A DNA stretch of 64,000 nt from Tenodera sinensis (Eukaryota > Arthropoda > Insecta > Mantodea > Mantidae): the NCBI GenBank assembly GCA_030765045.1, contig CM060962.1, forward strand, positions 210,829,136 to 210,893,135, read 5' to 3'. The position numbers and the translations under genes were made by a program. Each line of letters starts with the position of its first letter. The first letter of the stretch is position 1. Below, one piece after another: positions 47,561 through 59,125 of this stretch. The notes below the pieces were generated by a model that saw only the letters and a program-made list of their open reading frames with translations, was not told the origin of the DNA and searched no databases.

Positions 47561-48155
47561 TTCACGAAAGTTACACAAACAACAAGGAACATCTCCGACA
47601 TGGCTCGCTCTACAAAAAAAAAAAAAATATTCAGACATAAGTTGTATGTTTTAGCGAGATCTAGTTTTTGTGCAGTAAGATTTTGTGTATCTCTTATGGT
47701 TTACGAGTTATTCAAAAGTCATCCAGAGTAAACAGGATTACATAGGCTATAGCCAGAAAATTCCACATATACATTTCATTTGTCATAAAAATATCTTAAA
47801 CATATGTCATTTCAATCAAAATCGTTAGAGCCATTATCAAGAAAATCAAAATTTTCGAAAAATGTTCCATGTAAACGGCAGTTTAGGGTGGAGCAATTTT
47901 CTTCAAGATCTTCGTGTCGCATCCTTGAAAGACATTAAACTTAAATACCAACTTTGATTTTTAAGCGACTTTTCGTTTTTGAGTTATGCTGTCCGCAGCC
48001 TGACACACATACTACAAATGTTTTTTTTTTTTTTTGTTTTTTTTTTTGTTGTTTTTTTTAATTCAGTGTCTCAAAACATATATTTCCGGTGAAATCTTGA
48101 CATAGAATTTTTGGGTGGAATACAATACTTCCCCTACTTACCAGTAGAGAAAGTA
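47561..48155 (+). mobile_element. TCTCTACT-family copy joined in tandem
   Basis: The sequence passes from the 3' block of the previous copy back to CACAAACAACAAGGAACATC in the middle of the family. It then runs to the true 3' end CCAGTAGAGAAAGTAAAA. This gives one 5' end, a repeated middle and one 3' end, as expected from unequal recombination between copies. Confidence 0.7.
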
Positions 48156-48334
48156 AAAAAGACGAGAACATAGTTTGGAAATCCACAGGTTATTCCCAGA
48201 TTACGAGAAGGCCTGCGCCTGTGTACAGTAGAATCATTTATGGGATATAAAGGAAAACAAAGGAGTACCAGCACATTTAGTAGTAATAACAAAGGAAATT
48301 ATACTATAAAATTAATATAATGAATAATAGAAGT

Positions 48335-48699
48335 AGGCGGTACCGTAGCAGAGCGGTTTGACCGTTCCTAGGCGGCCCGGGTTCGATCCAGGGGACCCGT
48401 ATAGGGTATTCGTGGTGGATGAAGCGTTGTCTGGGCGGTTTTCTCCCGGTTCTCCAGTTTTCCCCGCCGCTCATTCCACCAATTGCTCCATTATCACCTT
48501 TCCAATAATCGATTTCACCTGCATTTCATATCATCCTCTTCTGCACTATCATACCTGGTGCTTGGCTGACCACCCGCTTCCAGGTCTTCACTCTGTCTGG
48601 CCCATAGGTTTGTCTGCTCCTAGACAGGCGTCTGACCCTAGGCAAGACTTGTAAGTCCTAAGGGGTCTAACACCTACATAAGAGGAGGGTAATCAGGAA

Positions 48700-48701
<2 letters not shown>
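48335..48701 (+). mobile_element. tRNA-derived SINE, long-body family, full-length copy
   Basis: The A box is CGTAGCAGAGCGGTTTGACC and the B box GGCCCGGGTTCGATCCAGGG. The body includes TTTTCTCCCGGTTCTCCAGT and CACCCGCTTCCAGGTCTTCA. The end CTACATAAGAGGAGGGTAAT leads to an AAT tail. It is the plus-strand counterpart of 26090-26410 and sits inside a LINE reverse transcriptase. Confidence 0.85.
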
Positions 48702-48761
<60 letters not shown>

Positions 48762-48797
48762 TGATGATGATGATGATAATGATAATAATGATAATAA
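48702..48797. repeat. (AAT)n-(GAT)n tail of the SINE
   Basis: About 96 bp of AAT then GAT/AAT units, directly joining SINE to LINE. Confidence 0.95.
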
Positions 48798-49530
48798 TCG
48801 CACATTAAAAATACATCAAGGAGTTAAACAAGGATGTCCATTGTCCCCAATTTTATTTAATCTCTATATAGACGATTCCATCAGGAACTGGCAGAATAGT
48901 TTTAGTAAACATTTTAGAATTAATGGAGAAGCAATAGACAATATTATATGCTGACGACCAAGTACATATTCCAAAATCAGAGGATTCCCTACAAATGAAA
49001 ATACACACATTAAGTAAAATATTAGTCTTACAATTTAAACATATCTGCAAATAAAACCTTTAGCATTTAAAGGAAAGGACCATGACAGAAGCAAGATTAC
49101 AATAAATAAGAAAACTATACAACAGGTGGCAACATATAATACTTGGGGTCAGAATTAGCCGCTGTATTAGAAGAGAAAGATGTTGACAAGAAATTTAATC
49201 AATTCAGTCTCATGTGTGGCACAATTAAAGAGAACCCTTAGGAGGAAAACTAGAAGAGAAACGCAAATTAAGTCCCTGTGCTACTGTAATGGGCATTAAA
49301 CAGAATACAAAAGAAAATTTGAATCAGCAGAAATGAGACTTACAAGATCAGTGGATACCCTCGGCTAGATTATAAAACAACTTAAGAAATAAGAGAAGAA
49401 TTGGACATATTTAACTTAATAGAAAAGATTAAACAGAATAAAGAAAACTGGAGACCACATGTACAGAGAATGAAAAAGGACACATTCCCTAGAAAATGTG
49501 AAAAAAAAGTTGGAATTAATAGGTAAAGAA

Positions 49531-50345
49531 AGGCTCATTATTGCATTTTATCAGTTTTTCCATTTATCTGCCGTACTCCGAGTGCACGATTTTCCCTTGC
49601 AATATTGGATAGGAATATTCTAGACCAGTGATGCAGCTGAAGGAATTTCACGAAGTATCGATTAACATTAAGACCTAAATGTTGAACAACTAAGCGATCA
49701 AAAAGGGGTGAAGTCAGATCAGATGTCATGATGGCTGCAGCGCACTTAACTTCGAATGCATTTCATCCATTAAATCCTTAATCATCTACAATGAAAGCCG
49801 TTCGTTTTAGCTCCAAAAATTAAAATTCGGCAGCAACTAAAAGAGAAGTTTCGACCTAGATGATCGCAGTAATCACACTGTTTATTCTGCAGGAAAACTT
49901 TGCTCTGTATATATAACGTGCTTTATCTCTGAGGGCTTTGGGTTAAAGAAATACCGCAGTACAAACATATGCAGAAGCGCTGTTCAAACATGTGCAAACT
50001 GTCTACTCTGCAGGTCTCTGCGGGGGTAAATATCGAGCACTTTCTTTCCCGCAAGAATTCTGACCATGGTTTGCTTAAATAGGCGTTGGTACAGGGCAAA
50101 TAACTACTTCATCTCTAATAGGAATATGATACTAAGGCAAACTCAAGCCCTACGCTTACATATTATATTTATGTATTTCAACATTAATTAAAATGTGACT
50201 CTTTCATGAACATTATGTTGTTCATGATGCCTTTTTACCTAGTGATGATTTCAATTCAAGCAATAAGTACCTACATATATACATGAGGTAGCGACGTTCA
50301 GTTATTTGTCTGAAACAGAGCAATCACAGTGAAGGACAAGAAAGG
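49531..50345. other. Non-coding spacer
   Basis: Nothing recognised. Confidence 0.5.
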
Positions 50346-50349
50346 AAAA

Positions 50350-51525
50350 AGGAATCTCGATGTGTTACACTCACATTACTTTCTCCATCCGCAATCGTTT
50401 ATTTTATACAGCGTCTACCACTATTCTTACAAAATCTTATTTTTCTGTCTGCTTCATGTTATCGAGATAAACGTTTGGAGAATTCGTTTCATTATACATT
50501 TCGTTTTAGGCACTAATCTAAAAGTAAGGGCAGCGAAACTAAATGTTTAAACGCGGGATCATCTTTCCATAATATCACGAGAACAGCTGAATAGCAACAA
50601 CACTTAAAAAATCAAACCAATAACCGTGAGTACATCGGAAAGGGCTGATGCTGCAATGAAAGCTATTTGAAATAAACTGTGTTTTAAAGACATCTACATG
50701 AATGTGTAGTGCATTTTTGCCAATCTATTGTAGTTTACAGTTATACAAAATGCAACATTTCTTCCTAGTAAAGGCTTCAGGACCGCCACCGTAGCGCAGT
50801 TGGTAGCACGCTTGCCTCTGGCAAGGAGATCCCCGGTTCGATCCCCGGTACCAACATAGGGATTTTATCCCCTCTGGGAGGTCTTGCACGGGGTACACTC
50901 AGCCTCGTTAGGTCCCGGGGGAACCAATTGAAGAGCTACTTGATGGAGAAGTAGCGGCCCCAGGTCGAGAAGGCCGTATAATGGCCGGGAGGGCTCGAGG
51001 CGCTGATCACGTCCCACCCTCCAGTACTGCACCCAACCAATGACGCCTGTAGTGGGCAGAGATGGGAGATGCAGAGATGGGAGATGCAGAGATGGGAGAT
51101 GCAGCGGCTGGGCGGCAGGCCTTGGCGCTTCATGAACTATTGCGCTAGGGGTTATTATTATAGAGGCTTCAGAGGATATTTCCAGAAAATTTAACATGTA
51201 TATTTTGTCATGTAAACATATCAGCATGCAGTATTTTAATCAAAATCGTTAGTGCTATTTTGACAAAATAAAACATTTTTTAAAGAAATGTTCATGAAAA
51301 AGCTAATTTGGGTGGGGATTTTCTGAAAAACTTCGTGCCATAGTTTGGAAGTTACTAAACTTAAACACCAAGTTTGGTATTTATTGGGCTTCTCGTTTTT
51401 GAGCTATGCTTTTCACACACCCACCTCACACAAAACCTTCCTCTAAAATTCGGCTTTTGGATTCAGGGGCCTGTTTCCGGTGAAATCTGGATATCAAATT
51501 GTTGAGTGCAATACAATACCTTCGG
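50350..51525 (+). mobile_element. TCTCTACT-family copy split by a SINE
   Basis: A divergent copy starting GATGTGTTACACTCACATTA. It carries CTTCGTGCCATAGTTTGGAA and TTTATTGGGCTTCTCGTTTT after the SINE at 50781-51163. The terminal hairpin is lost. Confidence 0.65.
50781..51163 (+). mobile_element. tRNA-derived SINE with 9-bp target duplication
   Basis: AGGCTTCAG occurs at 50772-50780 and 51164-51172. The head has an A box (CCGTAGCGCAGTTGGTAGCA) and a perfect B box (CCGGTTCGATCCCCGG). The body GTACACTCAGCCTCGTTAGG and ACCAATTGAAGAGCTACTTG matches the minus-strand copy at 53085. Three tandem 15-bp units (GATGGGAGATGCAGA) lie at about 51060-51104. The 3' end is GTTATTATTATAG. Confidence 0.85.
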
Positions 51526-51539
51526 GAATTGGGAACTTT

Positions 51540-51780
51540 CCAGCATGAGGTTTGGCCCGAGACCTTCACACTCTACCACCTGAGCAATTTTACTCGATTA
51601 ACAGTTGCATTCCAACATGCGTATATTTACTATGACGAATTTTCTTTAATTTACTTCGCTGTAATGTACATTTAATTACAGATGCTAATTCAATACTGAT
51701 TATACCTATATAGATATGTACCTACAAGGATAGCTGCCGTCTTAAGCACGGATTCCGCTGTTCAAATCTCTCCAGTAGCT
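51540..51780. repeat. Two tRNA-like relics on opposite strands
   Basis: On the minus strand TTGCTCAGGTGGTAGAGTG (A box) and GGTCTCGGGCC lie at 51545-51595. On the plus strand TAGCTGCCGTCTTAAGCACG and CTGTTCAAATCTC lie at 51727-51772. Neither has a complete cloverleaf. Confidence 0.4.
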
Positions 51781-51784
51781 AAAT

Positions 51785-52085
51785 GTTATTATTTTTCCTT
51801 CCTTCTTTCTGGTTTCCCTCCGTCCTCAGAACTACCAGGGAACGTTTCCTGCCCTAATTTTCTTTTCCAATTATCATTTCATTCAATTTATGTATGTACC
51901 ATAAATTTAAACCGTTTGTGATGCATTACTAAAAATACTAAAAGGAAATATGCAGATATGTGCCTAAATGCTTACTTCTCATGTACTTATCCATAATAGA
52001 TGGAGGAAGGGTTGCACTCAAACATTCGACATCGTGATCACACTACAACCTACGTTGTGAGGACGAGCCAAAAAATCACTTTTAG
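51785..52085. other. Non-coding spacer
   Basis: Nothing recognised. Confidence 0.5.
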
Positions 52086-52090
52086 GAAGA

Positions 52091-52674
52091 GGTGTGGTGG
52101 TGGTGGTGGTGTGGTGTGGTGGTGTGGTGTGGTGTGGTGGTGGTGTGGTGGTGTGGTGGTGATGTGGTGGTGGTGGTGGTGTGGTGTGGTGTGGTGGTGT
52201 GGTGGTGTGGTGGTGGAGTGGTGTGGTGTGGTGGTGTGGTGGTGGTGTGGTGGTGTGGTGGTGTGGTGGTGGGGTGTGGTGGTGGGGTGTGGTGGTGTGG
52301 CGTGGTGGTGTGGTGTGGTGGTGGTGTGGTGGTGGTGTGGTGGTGTGATGGTGATGTGGTGGTGTGGTGGTGATGTGGTGGTGGTGTGGTGTGGTGGTGT
52401 GGTGGTGGTGGTGTGGTGGTGGTGTGGTGGTGGTGTGGTGGTGTGGGGTGGTGTGGTGGTGTGGTGGTGGTGTGGTGGTGTGGTGGTGGTGTGGTGGTGT
52501 GGTGGTGATGTGGTGGTGGTGGTGGTGTGGTGGTGTGGTGGGGTGGTGTGGTGTGGTGTGGTGGTGTGGTGTGGTGTGGTGGTGGTGTGGTGGTGGTGTG
52601 GTGTGGTGGTGGTGGGGTGGGGTGTGGGGTGTGTGGTGTGTGGTGTGTGGTGTGTGGTGTGTGGTGGTGGCGGT

Positions 52675-52675
<1 letters not shown>
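52091..52675. repeat. GGT/GTGGT G-rich satellite
   Basis: About 585 bp composed almost only of GGT, GTGGT and GATGTGGT units, with C on the plus strand at only two or three places. All frames stay open (up to 299 codons: Val/Trp/Gly/Cys on one strand, His/Thr/Pro on the other) and are artefacts. Recurrent GTGATGTGGTGG variants show higher-order structure. Confidence 0.97.

Positions 52676-52750
<75 letters not shown>
52676..52750. repeat. (GT)n microsatellite
   Basis: About 37 GT units continuous with the GGT-rich array. Confidence 0.97.
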
Positions 52751-52751
<1 letters not shown>

Positions 52752-52754
52752 TAG

Positions 52755-53080
52755 AGAGATAAAGATAGAGAATAGCAAATTCAAAAACAAAAAATATACA
52801 TATTTCACATTTGAGACTGACTGTTTAGGCACGTCAGGTGAAGAATATTGTAAAGTTTCCTACCGCGAAATATTTGTTAATTTTCCCCTAAATAGCTAAC
52901 GATTTTTATCCAAATACCATAAATGTAAGATATTTGCAGGACGAATAAAACCGATCTTTAATTGCCTGTGAATAGCCCCAGCTTCTCTTCTGATTACATT
53001 TTAATAGATGTCAAAAAATGATTTTAAAATTTGATGTTCCTTGAAACATGCAATTTATGTCAAGTATTACAAAAACTAAA
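52755..53080. other. Non-coding spacer
   Basis: Nothing recognised. Confidence 0.5.
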
Positions 53081-53084
53081 CTCT

Positions 53085-53402
53085 ACAGCACAACGGGAAA
53101 TGGTCTACCGCCCGACCGCTGCGCTCACAACCACTACCCACAACAAACGTCATTCAGTGAGATGCAGTACTGGAGAGTGGGACTTGGTTAGTGCCACGAG
53201 TCCCTCCCGTAGGGTGAATGCGGTTTTCGCAACCTGGAGCCACTACTCCCTCAAATAGCTACTCAATTGGCCCGAGGACTTCACGAGGCTGAGTGCACCC
53301 AGGACCAGGTCTCCCAGGGGAAGAAAATCTTCACCCGGGTTACGGGAATTGAACTGGGGCCTCCCGTGGTGGTAGCAGTTGCACTACCACCGTGCTAAGG
53401 AG
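53085..53402 (-). mobile_element. tRNA-derived SINE, minus-strand copy
   Basis: On the minus strand GCACGGTGGTAGTGCAACTG (A box) and AGTTCAATTCCCG (B box) lead into GTGCACTCAGCCTCGTGAAG and CAATTGAGTAGCTATTTGAG, the body of the 50781 SINE. The 3' end is ATTGGTTGTGAGCGCAGCGG-like and lacks an A-rich tail. A 75-codon plus frame here is spurious. Confidence 0.75.
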
Positions 53403-53426
53403 ACGATCAGTATTATACAAGGTACA

Positions 53427-53427
53427 T

Positions 53428-53478
<51 letters not shown>

Positions 53479-53530
53479 TGTATTTACCTATCTATTTATC
53501 TACCTATTTATTTCTCTATTTATTTTCGTC
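53427..53530. repeat. (TTTA)n microsatellite
   Basis: About 13 perfect units, then a degenerate TTTA/CTA run. Confidence 0.95.
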
Positions 53531-54620
53531 ACGTTAGCCGTTTTCGAAATATTGCATTCTGGATTATTTCAAATTTAAGCGCATTATCTGAGGAAGATCG
53601 TGTATGGTTATGGGCTACAATATAGTCGTTGCTGCACTTATATGGTTGTAGATGGTCTCATAATTTTTAAAAGAATAAATTCGACAACAATGAATGCACC
53701 TCGTTTTAATAATATTACACAACAGAGGAAGATTACTATGCTCAGTATAATAAACTGGCCAATTGTATGCATATATGAACCCTCTACGGTTTCAGTTAAT
53801 GTTCACTGAATATAATGAAGATGTTCATTACAAACAACAATGAATGTAAAAATGTTTAGCCTTTTCTCAGCAAAAATAACCAAAGAAAATGTGACACAGG
53901 CTATAAAGTATGCATTTTGTTTAACATCAAAACTGAGCATATTGCAATAATTTGTAGATAATATTTTCTGAAATTTCACAAGCTTCGGGATTGTAGAGTC
54001 CAGATCACTAAACAATAACAGCGCATTTTACGCAGGAAACTAGGTTACATACACACACGCACGCACACATTTCCCATAATTGGAGTAAAATGTCCTCCGA
54101 TTCGGGACTTCTAATTCGAGAATACTTGCCTCAGCTTGCTTCGTCAAGAGTAGTAAACACTCATTTATATTACCTGTAAATAAGTGAGCACGATTTAATT
54201 GATTCCTGCAAAGAACTAATTTGGCTTTTTCAATTACACAGGGAAGAGAGTCGGACGAAAGTGTGGAACTAAAGGAACAGCGAAGAAGTTTCACCGGTGT
54301 AGTGTGATTAGTTTACTTGCTAATAAGGACAAAACATCAGTCTTCTACCAAAGCGTTGATCACGCCGCGAGAGCTTATCCCTTTGAGGGTTCGACACAGG
54401 AGATTGACATTTGGCGCAAAGGACATTTCGTGTTTCCGTCACACTACGGGGTAGCGCACAAAATGGTATACCATCTGTTTTACGTATAACACACATTCAT
54501 TTGTATCACCGTATTACAACAATGTCCAGAATTAAGCAATGCAGTCCGGAAAAGCGTCCCTAGTGAATAACACGTTAAACATGAATTTAATGGATGGTTG
54601 AGAAAATAAAAGTGTAATAC
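53531..54620. other. Non-coding spacer
   Basis: Frames of 60-84 codons on either strand were checked; none shows a domain. Confidence 0.5.
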
Positions 54621-54624
54621 AAGA

Positions 54625-55680
54625 AATATGTATTACACTCACATGACTATCTCTACTCCAGTACTCACAAGTTTTACAAACTCTTATCCTCTATCTTCTT
54701 CATGCTAGTCGAGGTAAACATTTGCAGAAATTACCTTATTGCTAATTTTCTTGCAAGCGCAAGGGGAATATGGGAATACAGTAGGCTTAGAGCGATAGTC
54801 AAATCTTTTAAAGTTGTTCGCTATATGAAGGCTTTGAAATTCCGTTCTTTATGCACGGCCAAGAAATAAAAAGGTGAATAACGACCTTCCATTTGAGAAA
54901 AGCCCAAGTATTGCTAAACTCACGCAAATAACGGGATAACTCTGAAATGGTTCACTTCAGAAAGAAATGCATTAGGACCTAAGTACATTTTTGCACAGTA
55001 AGATTTTTTCTCTCTTACAGTTTACCAGTTATGCAAAAGTCATCAAAAGTAAATGGACTACATGGGCTATAGCTAGAAAATTCAAAACATACATTTCATT
55101 TCCCATAAAAGTATCTTAAAATATGGCATTTTAGTAAAAATTCCGGGTGTCTCGAAAGATGTATTTCTGGTGAAATCTCGGCATCGAAGTTTTGGGTGGA
55201 ATACAATGTTTTCTCTACTTAGTCTAAGCACGTAGCAGGGAAGGCAGAAAAACATTTAGGGAGAATGGATGTGCCGAGATCTGAACCTCGGACATCCTGA
55301 TCAAGACTTTACATAGAGTTTACACCTTAGAGCCACTTTGAGAAAATCAAATTTTTGGACAAATTTTCAATGTAACGGTGGAAGAATTTTCTTCGAAATC
55401 TTCGTGTCGCATCCTTGAAAGATATTAAACTTAAATACCAACTTTGCTTTTTAACTGACTTCGTTTTGAGTTATCCTGTTCACTGACACACAAACAGACA
55501 GACAGACAAGGCAGAAAGACAGACACCCGCGCGCGCACTGACCATTTTCTAAAAATACTTCTTTGTGGATTCAGGGAGCCTCAAAACACATATATATTTC
55601 CAGTGAAATCTCGACATCGAATTTTGGGTCCAATACAATACTTCCCCTACTTATTATTCTTAGTAAAGAAAGCAAAAATG
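54625..55680 (+). mobile_element. TCTCTACT-family copy with internal duplication and tRNA-like insert
   Basis: Starts ATTACACTCACATGACTATC and TCTACTCCAGTAC. A first 3' block with GGTGGAATACAATGTTTTCT ends at about 55240. A minus-strand tRNA-like piece (55258-55330: A box TGGCTCTAAGGTGTAA, B box GAGGTTCAGATCTCGG) follows. The core then resumes and ends TTATTCTTAGTAAAGAAAGC. Confidence 0.7.
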
Positions 55681-56603
55681 GCAATACTAGGCATAGTAAG
55701 GATAAGCCTGTAGAGAGAGAGGAAGCGACAAAATTGTTGTTTTTGTGGACTAAATGGCAATGAGATACTTGATGAGAATTATGGAGAGGATGAACATGGA
55801 AAATTCACATTTATAAACAAAAATGACCAAGGTGTATTTGATTCTGTATTCTTTCCTAATAATACTGTCCACATTCTGAATAACTTCAAAATATCGAATA
55901 CCTGCAAGTACTAGGAGTGGTCATTTGTCACAAATGACCGACTAAAAATTAAATTACAAAATGCAACAGCTGACCAATTATGGGGAAAACACAGGAAAAA
56001 AAGAATGTCAAATTCAAACGGAAAGAATATAACATTAATTTTCAATGTGTTCTTGACTTGGAAATTGGAAGCGTAAGTCAATTTGGGATAGTAAATAACT
56101 TAAAAGAATATGAAATTGAAAATGCAATTAATATTCAGAATTGCATTATCTAATGGATGGGAGACGAGATGGAAGTAAAAAACAGAAAGTAATGAGAGTG
56201 CAGATTGGTTGGACGATGAATGTAAAATAAACAAAAGCATCGTAAAGGCAAAGTTAGTAAAGTGGAGGGAAATAGGATAAACAATATAAAGAACATCTAA
56301 AAAATAAATACTACTATAATGAATTATATAAAGGTTATTTATGGAGAATAAAAAATACCAACAAACTATTAGCATTATTGCTGAAAATAATGTAAGCAAA
56401 ATATGGAAGGGTATATCGGCATTGTATAAAATATATAGCTAAACCTGATATAGGTAAACCAAGAAGAATAGATTATTTCTATACTCTGAAAGTTTTAAGA
56501 ATATGAAGGCAATGCCAGAAATAGTGAACCACTACAATGAGATTTTGGGTAGAGCTATAACTAAGGAAGAAGTAATGAAGCAGATTAAAACGATTAACAA
56601 AAA

Positions 56604-56611
<8 letters not shown>

Positions 56612-56670
<59 letters not shown>
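56612..56670. repeat. (AT)n microsatellite inside the LINE
   Basis: About 29 AT units after a 15-base A run. Confidence 0.97.
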
Positions 56671-56680
<10 letters not shown>

Positions 56681-57460
56681 TAAAACCCAAAGCATCAGGG
56701 ATAGATGGTATACCAGAAGAATTTATAAAGGAATGGGGTAGAAATGTAGATCGAGTTAAGGTATTTAACATCACTGTTTAATATGTATAATGAGAACTAA
56801 AGAGTACAAACCGTGAAGTTGGCAGAAAAAAATGATACAGCCCAAATGTAAAAGTAAAGTGGAGATGGACAAACCGAACAGCTATCGGGGCATAACGCTA
56901 CTATCAAACGCGGGAAAAATACGTATATACAGCAATTATGGTAGACTGCAAGCATGCTTAGAAGAGTATAACATTCTCTGAGAATTTCAAATGACTTCTG
57001 GAAAGGGAGGGAGGGGGAGGGGGGCGGGAACTGTTGACAATATACTTGTTATATAAACTACAGTTGACAGATATTTAAGAAATTAAAAAGCACAAATAAA
57101 TAGGGCTTTTATTGATTTAGAGAAAGCGCTTCATGGAGTAGAATTAAAACTATTATGGCACAAACTATTAAAGAAAGGCGTTAGTAATCTAATTGTGACT
57201 GCTTTAAAATAATTATATAAATGTAACACTTTTTGCATAAAATATTATGAAGGGACAAAACCAGAGGAATATTCCAAGAAAAAGGGCTACGTCAGAGGTG
57301 CAAGTTAAGCCCAATTGCATTCAATTTGTTGCTCTTTGCAGATGACTTGGTAGTGGGTTCTGTTACTGTAAATGATCTTAAATATTCTTGGAAATAAATA
57401 AATTACCTACTATTTGGAATGGGGACTAAATATAAACACAGAAAAAGCACAAACTGTAGT

Positions 57461-57622
57461 GGAAGTTAATTGCTCTTCCACACTAGCCGTGTGCAGAGGG
57501 TTGGAAAGGGGTAGAATGAGACTGAAAAATTCAATACCATAGCTGGGATTTGAACCGGAAGATCCGTGGTTCAACTTCCGGCTATGGCACTGAATTTTCC
57601 AGTCTCATTCTACCCGTTTCCA
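57461..57622 (-). mobile_element. Palindromic SINE with target duplication
   Basis: ACAAACTGTAGT (57449-57460) and ACAAATTGTAGT (57623-57634) flank a 162-bp unit. Its inner arms, 57502-57556 and 57568-57622, are reverse complements at about 87% over 55 bases, with an 11-base spacer GGAAGATCCGT. The same spacer core GGAAGATCCG lies between the arms of the element at 33299, in the matching orientation. The complete arm extends to CACACTAGCCGTGTGCAG on the left, so the unit reads on the minus strand. Confidence 0.8.
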
Positions 57623-58400
57623 ACAAATTGTAGTATTTAAGAAAAGAATCTACATTGTGTAAACACGAGAAATGAAAGAAAAGAAGGAAAGGATATAAGG
57701 TACGAGTATTTAGGAATAAAGATAGATGCAGGAGGTAATTGGGAGAAACAAGACATCAGCATTAGCAAAAGGAGAAGCAGCAATGATGACAGTGACAGAG
57801 TGTTTATTTAAAACGCCATAAATGGAAGTGAAATGATTGGAAAGGGTATATAATTCGGTGGTCGAGACAAGAGTGCTATTGTGGAATTGAGATATGGGAT
57901 GTTAAAAATGGATGCGGAATTTTAGATTTTGTCTACAAGATGTTTCGTAGGGAAGTTTAGCAACAACAAATTAAGATGCCCAAATTGAAATGGGGGAGTA
58001 GCAAGAAAAGCATTAGTTATGGAAAGAGCTTTAAAATATTGGTATAGGATCCTGAATCTAGAATAAGATAATTTGTTGAAACAAAAGTTTAATGTACCAA
58101 AAATGCAAACTTCAAGTTCAATAAGTAATTTAAGAAGTAATTAAAACAATGAGTTAGACGATATTTGGAGGAAAAGAGAAACTCATTATAAAGATTTTTG
58201 GAAGGGAGTAAGAAAAAGACTTGAATATATAGGAATTCAAACATTAATAAATCAGTTATAGATAAAAACTGCAAGAACAAGGATAAGCATTTTAAAAAAA
58301 TGATATAAATAAATGGAAATGGACTGAAAAAGAGAAAAGAGCAATAGCTTATGATATTTATAGTATAAAGTAGCACTTAATGTAATATATTGTTTATAAC

Positions 58401-59120
58401 TTAAATTAAGACTACCCATTTGAACAGTAGCCTGGACCAAACCCTAGGGACAGAACAAACATATGTATTCTTAGTGTATGCATAAAATTGGCAGTGGCAG
58501 TAGCAGTAGTAGCATTAACAACAATGTAGATCCACAACAACACTTAGAGGTTGTTTCATTACCCTCAAAACTTAATTTAGCTATCTGCAATTGTTTCCGA
58601 GAACACGCGTAATTTATACCACAAAATGTCATTCATAGAACAACCTGTTCAAAGCAAAGATGGAAGAAACAAACTCACATATATGCACATACTTGCAAAG
58701 AAAGAAATATGCCTTAAGCACACAGAAGCAGTCATTAACATTAGTACCAATTTGTACAGCAAAGCTTCCCCTAAATTTTACTTCACTACTCCAAAGTGTG
58801 TAGGCATTATGATTTTTTTCTGTAAAATGATGAATTCACAGTATAAAATGCCAGCCATAACACCATTTTAAGGATACTTTAAAATATAATTAATGTACCT
58901 ATGACATGTGTATTCAATTAAGGAAAAATATTCCAATTTATAAGATTATATGAAAAAGCAAAAAAGTCATTTTTTTGGCAAATGCTCGCCATTTTATCTC
59001 ACATTAACTTCCTGACCTTGTCTATAACACCTGCGATCTTCAAGCTTCAGCTCCAGCTCCATAACTGCGTTTTTCAGATACGTTCAAACTGTCACTCGCG
59101 CAGTGTCATCATTTCAACTA
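58401..59120. other. Non-coding spacer
   Basis: Nothing recognised; an 81-codon plus frame at 58626-58871 has no domain. Confidence 0.5.
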
Positions 59121-59125
59121 CGTAG

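Larger units (their letters stand above)
48156..49530 (+). pseudogene. LINE reverse-transcriptase remnant interrupted by a SINE
   Basis: RT motif A survives as LFPDYEKACACVQ, then LWDIKENKGVPAHLVVITKE at about 48200-48300. The SINE at 48335-48797 interrupts it. RT resumes exactly with LKIHQGVKQGCPLSPILFNL, then YIDD and ILYADDQVHIPKSEDSLQMK, with the catalytic YADD intact. Further on, AEMRLTRSVDT and EELDIF correspond to the C-terminal Cys/His-poor region. Many stops. It belongs with the remnant at 15950. Confidence 0.8.
55690..58400 (+). pseudogene. Long decayed LINE: endonuclease, RT and C-terminus
   Basis: Reading across frames, the plus strand keeps the order of a whole non-LTR ORF2. Endonuclease: DEHGKFTFINKNDQGVFDSV then FFPNNTVHILNNFKISN (55780-55910). 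Linker: ADWLDDECKINKSIVKAK (56200). RT: ASGIDGIPEEFIKEWG (56695), MDKPNSYRGITLLSNAGKI (56870), motif A RAFIDLEKALHGVELKLLWH (57110), KGLRQRCKLSPIAFN joined directly to LLLFADDLVVGS (57285-57355), so the stretch between the two motifs is deleted. Then WGLNINTEKAQTV. A SINE splits the next part. It resumes with YEYLGIKIDAGGNW (57700) and RKALVMERALKYWYRIL (57995). Stops and frameshifts are frequent. Several non-LTR clades share this order, and I do not assign one. Confidence 0.8.

Noticed and set aside
52000..52899. Frames of 299 and 260 codons, Trp/Val/Gly-rich and His/Thr/Pro-rich
   Set aside because: Produced by the GGT-rich array on both strands, with no domain or start context.
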